Shown one piece after another: positions 1-6,671 of a DNA stretch of 64,000 nt. The stretch spans positions 1,998,381 through 2,062,380 of the forward strand of contig NZ_WTYI01000001.1 of the NCBI RefSeq assembly GCF_009827445.1, given 5' to 3'. Each line of letters starts with the position of its first letter. The first letter of the stretch is position 1. The notes under the pieces were generated by a model. It ran no database searches, had not been told where the DNA came from, and worked only from the letters and a program-made list of their open reading frames with translations. The DNA is from Qipengyuania aquimaris (GTDB lineage: Bacteria; Pseudomonadota; Alphaproteobacteria; Sphingomonadales; Sphingomonadaceae). The translations under genes and the position numbers were made by a program.

Positions 1-2
1 GC

Positions 3-314
3 CTCCTGTGGAAGGGGGACCGCGACAGCGACCCTGTCCTGATTGCCCTGAGAAGGGAACTGGACTGGTTCAACGACAAGCTCCCGGTGCCCCGGCGTTT
101 TCACGTCCGGGCGCGCCGGGTCTGGTGGAGCGACGGCGTCTGCTGGTTCCGCGACGATGCCCGCGAGATGCTTGCCCATATGCATGCGCTCGTCAGTCTC
201 GTGGAAGAAGTCGGCGTTCCCGTCACACGCAGCTGGACCCGCGATCCGGGCCAGCTGCTTTATCGCGACCGCTGGCAGGTGGTCGCAATGCCCGAGAAGA
301 GGAGGTTGCAATGA
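3..314 (+). CDS. Conserved hypothetical protein, 5' end outside window
   Basis: The open frame runs from the first complete codon at 3 to TGA at 312-314 with no start codon needed inside the window, so the N-terminus is cut off by the window edge. The visible ~103 residues are rich in Trp, Arg and Asp (for example WFNDKLPVPRRFHVRARRVW) and have no signal peptide or membrane segment. I do not recognise a family. The stop overlaps an ATG at 311 (ATGA), which carries a good AGGAGG ribosome site. This ties the gene translationally to what follows, the SEC-C gene region. Confidence 0.6.
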   Translation, partial: LLWKGDRDSDPVLIALRRELDWFNDKLPVPRRFHVRARRVWWSDGVCWFRDDAREMLAHMHALVSLVEEVGVPVTRSWTRDPGQLLYRDRWQVVAMPEKRRLQ

Positions 315-323
315 CCGAATACT

Positions 324-552
324 ATGAAGACACGCCCAACTTTCGAGCGGACTTCCAAACGCCGCAAGGGCTTCCTCAGCGAAACGCGGGTCAAGCGTGG
401 GCATCGGACCATAAAGGGCGGTGCGGTCGAGCTGCTTGAAAAGCTCGGCCGCAACGATCCCTGCCCGTGTGGTTCGGGAAAGAGATTTCAAGCGGTGCTG
501 CCTGAAGAGCAAACGCTTCGACGGGTCGCAGCGGCGTGACTACTGGCGGTGA
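324..552 (+). pseudogene. SEC-C motif protein, apparent 1-nt frameshift
   Basis: Reading from ATG 324 gives a basic protein that reaches [14 protein letters not shown]. This is the N-terminal part of the zinc-binding SEC-C motif, whose usual continuation is K-[KR]-C-C. Here the frame instead runs into QAVLPEEQ and stops at 539. Removing one T from the TTT at 486-488 restores [20 protein letters not shown] and a stop at 550-552, exactly the family pattern. The single extra T is therefore either a sequencing error or a real inactivating indel. The start is also uncertain: ATG 311 has the better ribosome site (AGGAGG) but opens another frame that ends at 439. SEC-C motifs bind zinc in SecA tails and in many small stand-alone proteins. 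The role here is unknown. Confidence 0.6.
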
Positions 553-595
553 GCTTCGCCGTTGAAGCTGCGGGGCACGGCGCTATCGTGAGGGC

Positions 596-1135
596 GTGGG
601 CAAGATCCTTCCCTTCAGGCGCAGGCCGGACAGGCGCGTGCCCCGCTTTCACCGCAAGCCGGTGAGGCGCAGGTCTCGCAAGGGCGGCTGGCGAGCAGCC
701 GTGACTGTCATTCTCACGCTGGCGCTGGTGGCTGCCTGGGTCCTGTTCGAGGACCGCATCGGGCCGCGTCCCGAGATGACCGAGGTGGCCTCGAGCTTCG
801 GGCTGTGCGGCGAAGGCTGGGGTGCCTGCGTGGTCGACGGGGACACGGTGCGGATCGGCGAGCGGCGCATCCGGCTCACCGGCTTCGACGCGCCGGAGAT
901 GGACGGGGCGTGCGAGGCCGAGCGGGTCAAGGCGCGCGATGCCCGCACGGCCCTCCACCAATGGCTATCGCAAGGCCGCTTCAGCTGGACCGGCGGCCAG
1001 GACCCACCCCGCGACCGCTACGGCCGCGAACTGCGCGCCGCCTACCGAGGCGGAGAGAAGCTGGCGGACCACATGATCGACGCTGGCCTCGCCGAGGGAG
1101 ATGGCTGGATGGGGAACGTCAACTGGTGCCGATGA
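596..1135 (+). CDS. Membrane-anchored thermonuclease-like protein (SNase fold)
   Basis: GTG start. The protein is 179 residues: a very basic N-terminus (1-31), one transmembrane helix (about 32-51), then a staphylococcal-nuclease domain (about 62-178). The catalytic set of the family is visible: DGDTV (Asp83 of the calcium/substrate loop), RLTGFDAPE (Arg93, Glu101) and DRYGRELRAAY (Arg144, matching Arg87 of S. aureus nuclease). It should be an Sm-like-fold phosphodiesterase acting on DNA or RNA, tethered to the inner membrane with the domain outside by the positive-inside rule. The last 23 codons have a degenerate copy about 1.1 kb downstream. No clear operon partner. Confidence 0.8.
   Translation: MGKILPFRRRPDRRVPRFHRKPVRRRSRKGGWRAAVTVILTLALVAAWVLFEDRIGPRPEMTEVASSFGLCGEGWGACVVDGDTVRIGERRIRLTGFDAPEMDGACEAERVKARDARTALHQWLSQGRFSWTGGQDPPRDRYGRELRAAYRGGEKLADHMIDAGLAEGDGWMGNVNWCR
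1065..1105 (+). repeat. Repeat copy A, inside nuclease gene 3' end
   Basis: These 41 bp encode ADHMIDAGLAEGDG of the nuclease. They match 2165-2205 at 36 of 41 positions in the same orientation, offset by 1,100 bp, and the two copies flank the sulfotransferase gene. Five substitutions, no gaps. Confidence 0.7.
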
Positions 1136-1151
1136 CGCGCAATGACGCTTC

Positions 1152-2069
1152 CTAGGAAAAACGCGCGTCTATCTCCTCTTTGAGCGATGCAAAATTCGCA
1201 TGGCCGGTCACCGGCGCAACGCGCTCTGCCCACATGGCATCGATTTCTTGCGCGATCGAGGCCGGGAGAACCTTTGCATCGCTTCCGCTGGCCTGCACCT
1301 TGGTGGAATCGCTATTTGCGGGAATGCCGAGATGCTTGTCCATCACGGCACACACCAGCGCGTCGTCGAACCGGTCCTTGTGGCGGTGCATGAATTCGCG
1401 GTCGGTGGCATCGACCACCATTTCGACCAGGTCGTCTCTTGCATCGATGCCAAGGAACGAGGCCATTTCGCGGATCATCCGCCGCTTGTTTTCGACGACC
1501 CATCGATAGGTGACGAGCAGCGTGTCCGGCTCGTCCCGCCGCGCATACCAGCTCAGCAGGTGAGTGAAATAGTCGCAGCCGCCCGGGCCGCCGCCAAGCC
1601 ATAGCGGCATGAATTTTTCGAGCGAGAGTGCGCCCTTTTCCAGATGCCACCCGTCGAAGAAGCGGTACATCGAAACATAGGTCTCGTGCGGATCGCGCAG
1701 CGTCACGACATAGCGCGACCCTTCCGGAAGCCGTTCGTACTCGCGATGGGACTTGAAGCCGCGCGGCGCCGCCTTTTGCGGCGCATGCATGTCGAAATCG
1801 ATCATGGTCGCGGTGTCTTCCCACGGCACCACGCCGCTGATGTCCGTGAAGTCCATGTCGATGGCACCGGTGAGGTGCGCCATGCGAAGCTGGTGGAACA
1901 TCTGCTGGGAGAGCGTCGTCCCGCTCTTGGCCCAGCTGGTGATGTAGACATCGTCCGGTTGCGGCACGATGGAATGGCGCGCCTCAGGCTGCGTGAGCCC
2001 CGCCAAGGCCCCCATGTTCGCCCCGAATTCCTCGATACTGCGGGCGCGTCGCCCTACTCCGACAGGCAT
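1152..2069 (-). CDS. Sulfotransferase domain protein
   Basis: 305 residues from ATG 2069, which has a GGGGAGGG ribosome site. The open frame extends further upstream but that part runs through a repeat and is unlikely to be translated. The 5'-phosphosulfate loop of PAPS-dependent sulfotransferases is seen as TSWAKSGTT (about 44-52), and the 3'-phosphate-binding region as YVVTLRDPHETYVSMY in the middle. The C-terminal part keeps the family's long helical region. It would transfer sulfate from PAPS to a hydroxyl or amine; the acceptor cannot be read from the sequence. It is cytosolic (no signal peptide), alone on its strand, and flanked by direct repeats 1065-1105 and 2165-2205, which suggests the gene was inserted here. 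Confidence 0.85.
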   Translation of the reverse strand: MPVGVGRRARSIEEFGANMGALAGLTQPEARHSIVPQPDDVYITSWAKSGTTLSQQMFHQLRMAHLTGAIDMDFTDISGVVPWEDTATMIDFDMHAPQKAAPRGFKSHREYERLPEGSRYVVTLRDPHETYVSMYRFFDGWHLEKGALSLEKFMPLWLGGGPGGCDYFTHLLSWYARRDEPDTLLVTYRWVVENKRRMIREMASFLGIDARDDLVEMVVDATDREFMHRHKDRFDDALVCAVMDKHLGIPANSDSTKVQASGSDAKVLPASIAQEIDAMWAERVAPVTGHANFASLKEEIDARFS

Positions 2070-2164
2070 AATCGGCCCTCCCCGGTTCCGGCGACCCGAG
2101 ACCGAGGAATATGTCACGAAGTGCGGGGAGTGTGAAGCCCGCTTACCCGGGCGAGTAGCGACGC

Positions 2165-2205
2165 CGGACCATATGATCGACGCCGGGCTCTCCGAGGGGG
2201 ATGGC
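2165..2205 (+). repeat. Repeat copy B, relic of nuclease 3' end
   Basis: This is the second copy of the 41-bp repeat. In the nuclease frame it reads PDHMIDAGLSEGDGGGW and ends in TGA at 2230-2232, so it looks like a degenerate duplicate of the nuclease C-terminal coding end without the rest of the gene. It lies upstream of the sulfotransferase start. Confidence 0.65.
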
Positions 2206-2247
2206 GGGGGTTGGAGGAGTCTGTGGTGTTGAGGAGTTTTGGCCTTT

Positions 2248-2340
2248 CGCACCGACCTCCGTCGGTGCGTCCTCGCTAGACGTGCGGCAAACCGCACCCG
2301 CTGCGGGCGGGCAGTCGCCCTTGCGATCGGCTAGTCGCCG
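2248..2340. other. Cluster of four small hairpins in gene-free DNA
   Basis: Four successive inverted repeats lie within 93 bp: 2248-2256/2261-2269 (perfect 9-bp stem, 4-nt loop), 2282-2287/2292-2297 (perfect 6 bp, loop CAAA), 2305-2309/2316-2320 (5 bp) and 2328-2331/2337-2340 (4 bp). None is followed by a T-run, so they are not ordinary terminators. The surrounding gap, 2233-2601, holds no gene I can support and becomes A+T-richer toward the DUF4145 gene. Confidence 0.5.
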
Positions 2341-2601
2341 ACCGGGTCAGCGCCCGAGAGTTAGACCGGTTCTTGGTCGTGCCAACCAAAGCGCGAACGC
2401 GCTCCACACGGCGTTTCTGAGCGAAAACAAATCACTGGATCGATTACAGCCTCGATCACGGCCTGTTCCATCCCACTCCCCCGACATCGGGCAATGTACA
2501 ATGGCTCAAAACTCCAGAGTGGCAAACTTTTGGTTGCCCCGCCAAAAAACGGGCGGTCCAACCAGAAGCCTGCGAACCGAAACTCGGTGACCTAGAGCGT
2601 A

Positions 2602-3249
2602 TCAACCGTCCTGTTCGATACGTTTTGCACGATTCTGAGCAACCAGGCTTGGTAAGCTGAAAGAATAGCGGACGAATGCTTCCGTGAACTTTTGGATGGC
2701 CACCCCATCCTCTTGAGTTTCGGGCTCTTCGTCGTGGACCGCATCATTTCCGTCGAGCCGAATTTCATGCGACCATTCCCCCATGGCCTCTGTCAATAAG
2801 CCCGAAGCGACCAAACCCTCGATACGTCGAAAGAGGTTCTTTTTCTTATTCTCAGGATCCAGAAGTTTCGTCGCTACATCGAGGGTTTTTCGGAACATCG
2901 CCCCAGCCGCATCCCAGCGTTGGCCAGCTAGATTCTCTAGGCCTTGGAGATAGAACCTCTCAATATTTGGTGGCAAATCTTCAGGAATAGCCATCTGCGG
3001 CTCGGGCCATACATTCACGATCCGATAGTCTATAGACGGGAAATCGTAAGTCCGCGCCGCGAAATCCTTTGGGAAGGGACCGCTCTGACTAACTACGGTG
3101 AGCGTCACTCCGAGGTTGCAAACCGCACATATAGCCAACAAATTCGACCGAGAGGGGCTGGTTCTATGCGCCCACTGCAGAGTAACCACAAAACCAGCGG
3201 CTGTGGTCAAACAGTGGGGGCAATCAAGCCGAAATTGGGTGCCCGCCAA
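2602..3249 (-). CDS. DUF4145 domain protein
   Basis: 215 residues, probably starting at TTG 3249; an AGGAGGG sequence lies immediately upstream but almost abuts the codon. The N-terminus has two CxxC knuckles (CPHC near residue 10 and CAVC near residue 40) that could bind zinc. The C-terminal half carries the DUF4145 pattern, including LDGNDAVHDEEP. DUF4145 proteins of unknown function are scattered in accessory DNA and also occur fused to or beside restriction and defence genes (family knowledge). Base composition is visibly A+T-richer than its neighbours, and the start lies only 5 nt after the nrdB stop, so it is probably a late arrival read through from nrdB. Function unknown. Confidence 0.8.
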   Translation of the reverse strand: MAGTQFRLDCPHCLTTAAGFVVTLQWAHRTSPSRSNLLAICAVCNLGVTLTVVSQSGPFPKDFAARTYDFPSIDYRIVNVWPEPQMAIPEDLPPNIERFYLQGLENLAGQRWDAAGAMFRKTLDVATKLLDPENKKKNLFRRIEGLVASGLLTEAMGEWSHEIRLDGNDAVHDEEPETQEDGVAIQKFTEAFVRYSFSLPSLVAQNRAKRIEQDG

Positions 3250-3254
3250 CCCTC

Positions 3255-4319
3255 CTACTCCGCCGCCACGGCCCCTTCGCCAGCCTCGTCGCCGAACAGG
3301 CCCGGGCCGTCGTCGGTGGTTTCTTCCTCGTTCGCGGCCTTGGCGCTCTGGCGCTTGTCGAAGCTCGACCAGACGGTGTTCCAGTCGCCCTTGGTTGCGC
3401 CCTTGGAGTATTCGGTGGCGCGCTGTTCGAAGAAGTTGGCGTGCTCCACACCGTTGATCAGCGGGGCGAGCCAGGGCAGCGGGTGATCGTCGACCATGTA
3501 GATCGGCTGCATGCCCAGCTGGCCCAGGCGCCAGTCGGCGATGTAGCGGATGTACTTCTTGATGTCCTTGGGCGTCATGCCCGACACCGGACCCATTTCG
3601 AAGGCGAGGTCGATGAAGTTGTCTTCCAGGCGCACGGTCTTCTGGCAGATGTCGACGATGTCTTCCTTGACCGCCTTGGTCAGGCAGTCCCGCTCGCGCA
3701 CGAATTCGTGGAACATGCGGATGATGCCTTCGCAGTGAAGGCTCTCGTCGCGGATCGACCAGCTGACGATCTGGCCCATGCCCTTCATCTTGTTGAAGCG
3801 CGGGAAGTTCATCAGCATCGCGAAGCTGGCGAACAGCTGCATGCCTTCGGTGAAGGCGCCGAACATGGCCAGCGTGCGGGCGATGTCTTCATCGTTGTCG
3901 ACGCCGAACTGCTGCATGTAATTGTGCTTGTCGGCCATTTCCTCATACTCGAGGAAGGCGGAGTATTCGCTTTCCGGCATGCCGATCGTGTCGAGCAGGT
4001 GGCTGTATGCTGCGATGTGTACCGTCTCCATGTTGGAGAAGGCGGTCAGCATCATCTTGATCTCGGTCGGCTTGAACACGCGGCCGTATTTGTCGTGGTA
4101 GCAATCCTGCACCTCGACGTCGGCCTGGGTGAAGAAACGGAAGATCTGCGTGAGCAGGTTGCGCTCGTGCTCGGACAGCTTCTGCGCCCAGTCGCGGCAG
4201 TCTTCGCCCAGCGGAACTTCTTCCGGCATCCAGTGGATCTGCTGCTGGCGTTTCCAGAAGTCGTAGGCCCACGGATATTCGAAGGGTTTGTAGGTCTTGC
4301 GGGCTTCGAGCAACGACAT
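3255..4319 (-). CDS. nrdB: Class I ribonucleotide reductase small (beta) subunit
   Basis: 354 residues from ATG 4319 (ribosome site GGAG). The di-iron/tyrosyl-radical centre is visible: Asp67 in TQADVEVQ, Glu98 and His101 in METVHIAAY with the radical Tyr105, and later Glu/His ligands in WSIRDESLHCEG. The protein generates the radical used by NrdA to make deoxyribonucleotides in the cytosol. There is no ATP-cone at the N-terminus. It lies on the same strand as nrdA, but about 4 kb and four other genes separate them. A 6-bp inverted repeat (4360-4365/4372-4377) sits in its upstream region and could be an operator. The DUF4145 gene follows with a 5-nt gap. Confidence 0.95.
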   Translation of the reverse strand: MSLLEARKTYKPFEYPWAYDFWKRQQQIHWMPEEVPLGEDCRDWAQKLSEHERNLLTQIFRFFTQADVEVQDCYHDKYGRVFKPTEIKMMLTAFSNMETVHIAAYSHLLDTIGMPESEYSAFLEYEEMADKHNYMQQFGVDNDEDIARTLAMFGAFTEGMQLFASFAMLMNFPRFNKMKGMGQIVSWSIRDESLHCEGIIRMFHEFVRERDCLTKAVKEDIVDICQKTVRLEDNFIDLAFEMGPVSGMTPKDIKKYIRYIADWRLGQLGMQPIYMVDDHPLPWLAPLINGVEHANFFEQRATEYSKGATKGDWNTVWSSFDKRQSAKAANEEETTDDGPGLFGDEAGEGAVAAE

Positions 4320-4446
4320 CTTGTGCTTCTCCGGTTGGCAGCTGAGCGTCCTATATAAGGAATCATGCCTGTGATTCGATAGCAAGGGTAAAGAATTACG
4401 CGGGGATAAGACGGCAAAATCTGTGCACGGTTTGCGACAAACCGCC

Positions 4447-4471
4447 GGAACACGAGGGGGCGTGGCGGGTT
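4447..4471 (+). promoter_or_regulatory. EcfG-like (general stress) promoter candidate
   Basis: GGAAC, 16-nt spacer, GGTT. The alphaproteobacterial EcfG sigma consensus is GGAAC-N16/17-CGTT, so only one position differs. It ends 43 nt before the start of the gene at 4515, a suitable leader length. Confidence 0.45.
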
Positions 4472-4514
4472 GGTTGAGTGAAGACAGACAAAGACAGATT
4501 TTTGGAGAGACCCC

Positions 4515-4826
4515 ATGGGCCAGTATGAACCCAACGACAGCCGCGACGTGACGCTCAACCAGGGGCACGAACCCTTCGGCCTCGAACGCACCGGACCCCG
4601 CGAAGGCGAAACGCGCCAGCAGGAACAGTCCGAGGATGCACAGGCGCAGCGCGGCTATGGCAATGCGCGCAATGAAGACGGCACGATGGAACAGGATGTC
4701 GCCACCGCCGACCTCGGCAACCAGCCGCTCGCGCAGGGCAGCGCCGATGCCCAGCCGGGCGAGATTTCCGGCCAGCCGGACGAGCGCGCCAAGGCCGACG
4801 CCAACCGCCCGCTCGGCGAGAGCTGA
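4515..4826 (+). CDS. Small disordered hydrophilic protein
   Basis: 103 residues; ATG 4515 is preceded by TTGGAGAG. Nearly all residues are polar or charged (Gln, Glu, Asp, Gly, Asn, Arg), with no Cys or Trp and almost no hydrophobic stretch, so it is predicted intrinsically disordered. It is reminiscent of small stress or desiccation-type proteins, but I do not recognise a named family. An EcfG-like promoter lies upstream at 4447 and a strong terminator downstream at 4899, so it is probably a monocistronic stress gene. Confidence 0.7.
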   Translation: MGQYEPNDSRDVTLNQGHEPFGLERTGPREGETRQQEQSEDAQAQRGYGNARNEDGTMEQDVATADLGNQPLAQGSADAQPGEISGQPDERAKADANRPLGES

Positions 4827-4898
4827 GCTTACCAGTTCGGGGACTGGCGGACCTTAGTCCGGTTTTTCCCCTTTTGCGGGCTTCGGCTCCGCATCCCC

Positions 4899-4938
4899 GA
4901 CGCCCCGCCTCGCAAGAGGTTGGGGCGTCAACTTTTTT
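4899..4938 (+). terminator. Rho-independent terminator
   Basis: GACGCCCC (4899-4906) pairs with GGGGCGTC (4922-4929), with an inner CCTC/GAGG stem. A run of six T at 4933-4938 follows. It ends the transcript of the gene at 4515-4826. Confidence 0.85.
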
Positions 4939-5034
4939 GCGCCCTAGCGCTGCGCTGCTTGAGGGCTCGGCGTGTCCCCGATGCTGCCGTCGCGTGACTA
5001 TCCTCTGAGCCGTGCACGAGCCTCGACGAAGCGT

Positions 5035-5059
5035 GGACCGTATCTCGTTGCCGCCCGTT
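5035..5059 (+). promoter_or_regulatory. EcfG-like (general stress) promoter candidate
   Basis: GGACC, 16-nt spacer, CGTT: one mismatch to GGAAC-N16-CGTT. It lies 52 nt before the DUF2171 start. Confidence 0.4.
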
Positions 5060-5111
5060 AATAGGGTATAACCAACTCAAAACGCTCGGTTATCCGGGCA
5101 GAAAGTACACT

Positions 5112-5357
5112 ATGTTCGAGAAGATCCGCATCAAGGAACACATGGAAGTCGCCAACTACGAAGGCCAGCACGTCGGTACGGTCGACGCGGTCCAGGACGA
5201 CGCCATCAAGCTGACGAAGTCGGACAGTGCAGATGACATGCACCACTTCCTCTCGCTGGATGACGTCGAGAAGATCGACGACAACCGTATCTACCTCAAG
5301 GAAAGCGCACGCATTCCCGAAGGTCTGGGCAATAAGGCAGTCATGCAGGACGCCTGA
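5112..5357 (+). CDS. DUF2171 family protein
   Basis: 81 residues. The N-terminus MFEKIRIKEHMEVANYEGQ and the central GTVDAVQDDAIKLTKSD match the DUF2171 family of small PRC-barrel-like beta proteins common in Sphingomonadales. Function unknown; cytosolic. An EcfG-like promoter at 5035 suggests general-stress control (inference). An 8-bp inverted repeat at 5366-5373/5382-5389 follows the stop, then a strong terminator at 5407. Confidence 0.85.
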   Translation: MFEKIRIKEHMEVANYEGQHVGTVDAVQDDAIKLTKSDSADDMHHFLSLDDVEKIDDNRIYLKESARIPEGLGNKAVMQDA

Positions 5358-5406
5358 ACCCGCCCTACCCGGTGGTAAATGACCGGGTAAGAAATCAACG
5401 AAATCG

Positions 5407-5441
5407 AAAGGCTCCGGCTGCTACACGCGGTCGGAGCCTTT
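5407..5441 (+). terminator. Terminator hairpin after DUF2171 gene
   Basis: AAAGGCTCCG (5407-5416) pairs perfectly with CGGAGCCTTT (5432-5441), a 10-bp stem with U-rich flanks. It separates the DUF2171 gene from the GGDEF gene. Confidence 0.75.
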
Positions 5442-5489
5442 CGTTCGTCATATCAGGAAGAATAGCGGGTCGAACCCGCAAGATATAAT

Positions 5490-6671
5490 ATGAGTTTGTC
5501 GCAAATCCTTCCCGCCTCGCTGCGCCAGCCCGTTTTCGGGCGTGCTCGCGCAATGGCCGCGAAGGAGGGGATCGACCTGCGCAACTGGGACACGCTCGAT
5601 CGGCACATCGATTCACAAATGCGTTTCCAGACGTTGCTCGGCATGGTCATCGTCGCCGCATCCACGGCGGTCTTCGCGATCATCGCACCCGGGAAGCTCG
5701 CGCTCGATACGCTATTGGAGGTTTCCTGCGTCGTCGCGCTGCAGGTCATCACGCTGGCACTACCGACGCGCCTGCGCCGCCTGCGCCTTGCGCTCGAAGG
5801 ACTGCAGATTATCGCTTTTGCTTCGGTGATCCTGCTCATGGCCGGCAAGCTGCAGCCTGACGAGCGGATCTTCCATGTTTTCGCGACATACCTGCTGCTT
5901 GGTATTGCGACACCCGCCCTACCTTACCGGCCGGCCTACTCGGCTTTGTTCGTTGCAGGCTTTATCGCGATGCTTGCACTCGTCCTGCCGCTGCGCCTTC
6001 CGAATGGAATTCCGTTCCTTTCGATGCTGTTGCTCTCGGTCATCATCGGTATCGGGAGCTGGGTGCTTGCCTATCGCACGTGGCAGCTGACCATAGAAAA
6101 CCTGCTTTTGGCGGAAAGCCACCGGCGCAGGCTCGATGAGCTTGAGCAGGCGAATGGCAGGCTGAAGATCCTGGCCAGCCACGATCCGCTGACCGGGCTC
6201 GCCAATCGCCGCCATGCTACGCAAATGTTCGAAGACCGGTTCGTGAAGGCCGCCGATACGGGAGTGGGCGTGTTCCTGCTCGATATCGATCACTTCAAGG
6301 CTTTCAACGATCGCTACGGGCACCAGGCAGGCGACGATTGCCTACGCTCGGTCGCGGAAACGCTTGGCTATTTTGCGCGTCAGTATCACGGGATTGCGGC
6401 GCGCTATGGCGGCGAGGAATTCGTATTGGTGGCCAAGTCCGACGGGGCGCGTCATGCGGCTCGGATTGCCGAGGAACTGAGGCTCGCCATCGAGCGCATC
6501 GAAGTCCCGGTGGGAGAAGCAGAAGCCGCCGCCACCTGTTCTGCCAGCATCGGGGTTGCCCTTCATAGCGGCGCGGAAAATCCCACATTGAGCCATCTGC
6601 TCTCGCTGGCAGACGAGGCCCTCTACGAAGCGAAAAACGCCGGTCGCAACCGCGTCAAGCTGGCCGCCTAA
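5490..6671 (+). CDS. Membrane diguanylate cyclase (GGDEF)
   Basis: 393 residues. The N-terminal ~210 residues hold about six hydrophobic helices in a compact 6-TM sensor. A short coiled linker (RRRLDELEQANGRLKIL) leads into a complete GGDEF domain: HDPLTGLANRR, DIDHFKAFNDRYGH and RYGGEEF. It makes c-di-GMP from two GTP. The inhibitory RxxD site expected five residues before GGEEF is replaced by QYHG, so product feedback at that site is probably lost. No EAL domain. The 3' end overlaps the convergent glycosyltransferase by 4 bp. Confidence 0.9.
   Translation: MSLSQILPASLRQPVFGRARAMAAKEGIDLRNWDTLDRHIDSQMRFQTLLGMVIVAASTAVFAIIAPGKLALDTLLEVSCVVALQVITLALPTRLRRLRLALEGLQIIAFASVILLMAGKLQPDERIFHVFATYLLLGIATPALPYRPAYSALFVAGFIAMLALVLPLRLPNGIPFLSMLLLSVIIGIGSWVLAYRTWQLTIENLLLAESHRRRLDELEQANGRLKILASHDPLTGLANRRHATQMFEDRFVKAADTGVGVFLLDIDHFKAFNDRYGHQAGDDCLRSVAETLGYFARQYHGIAARYGGEEFVLVAKSDGARHAARIAEELRLAIERIEVPVGEAEAAATCSASIGVALHSGAENPTLSHLLSLADEALYEAKNAGRNRVKLAA

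Noticed and set aside
2361-2561. 66-codon minus-strand frame in the gap before the DUF4145 gene
   Set aside because: No family resemblance and no ribosome site; it lies in repeat-rich spacer DNA.
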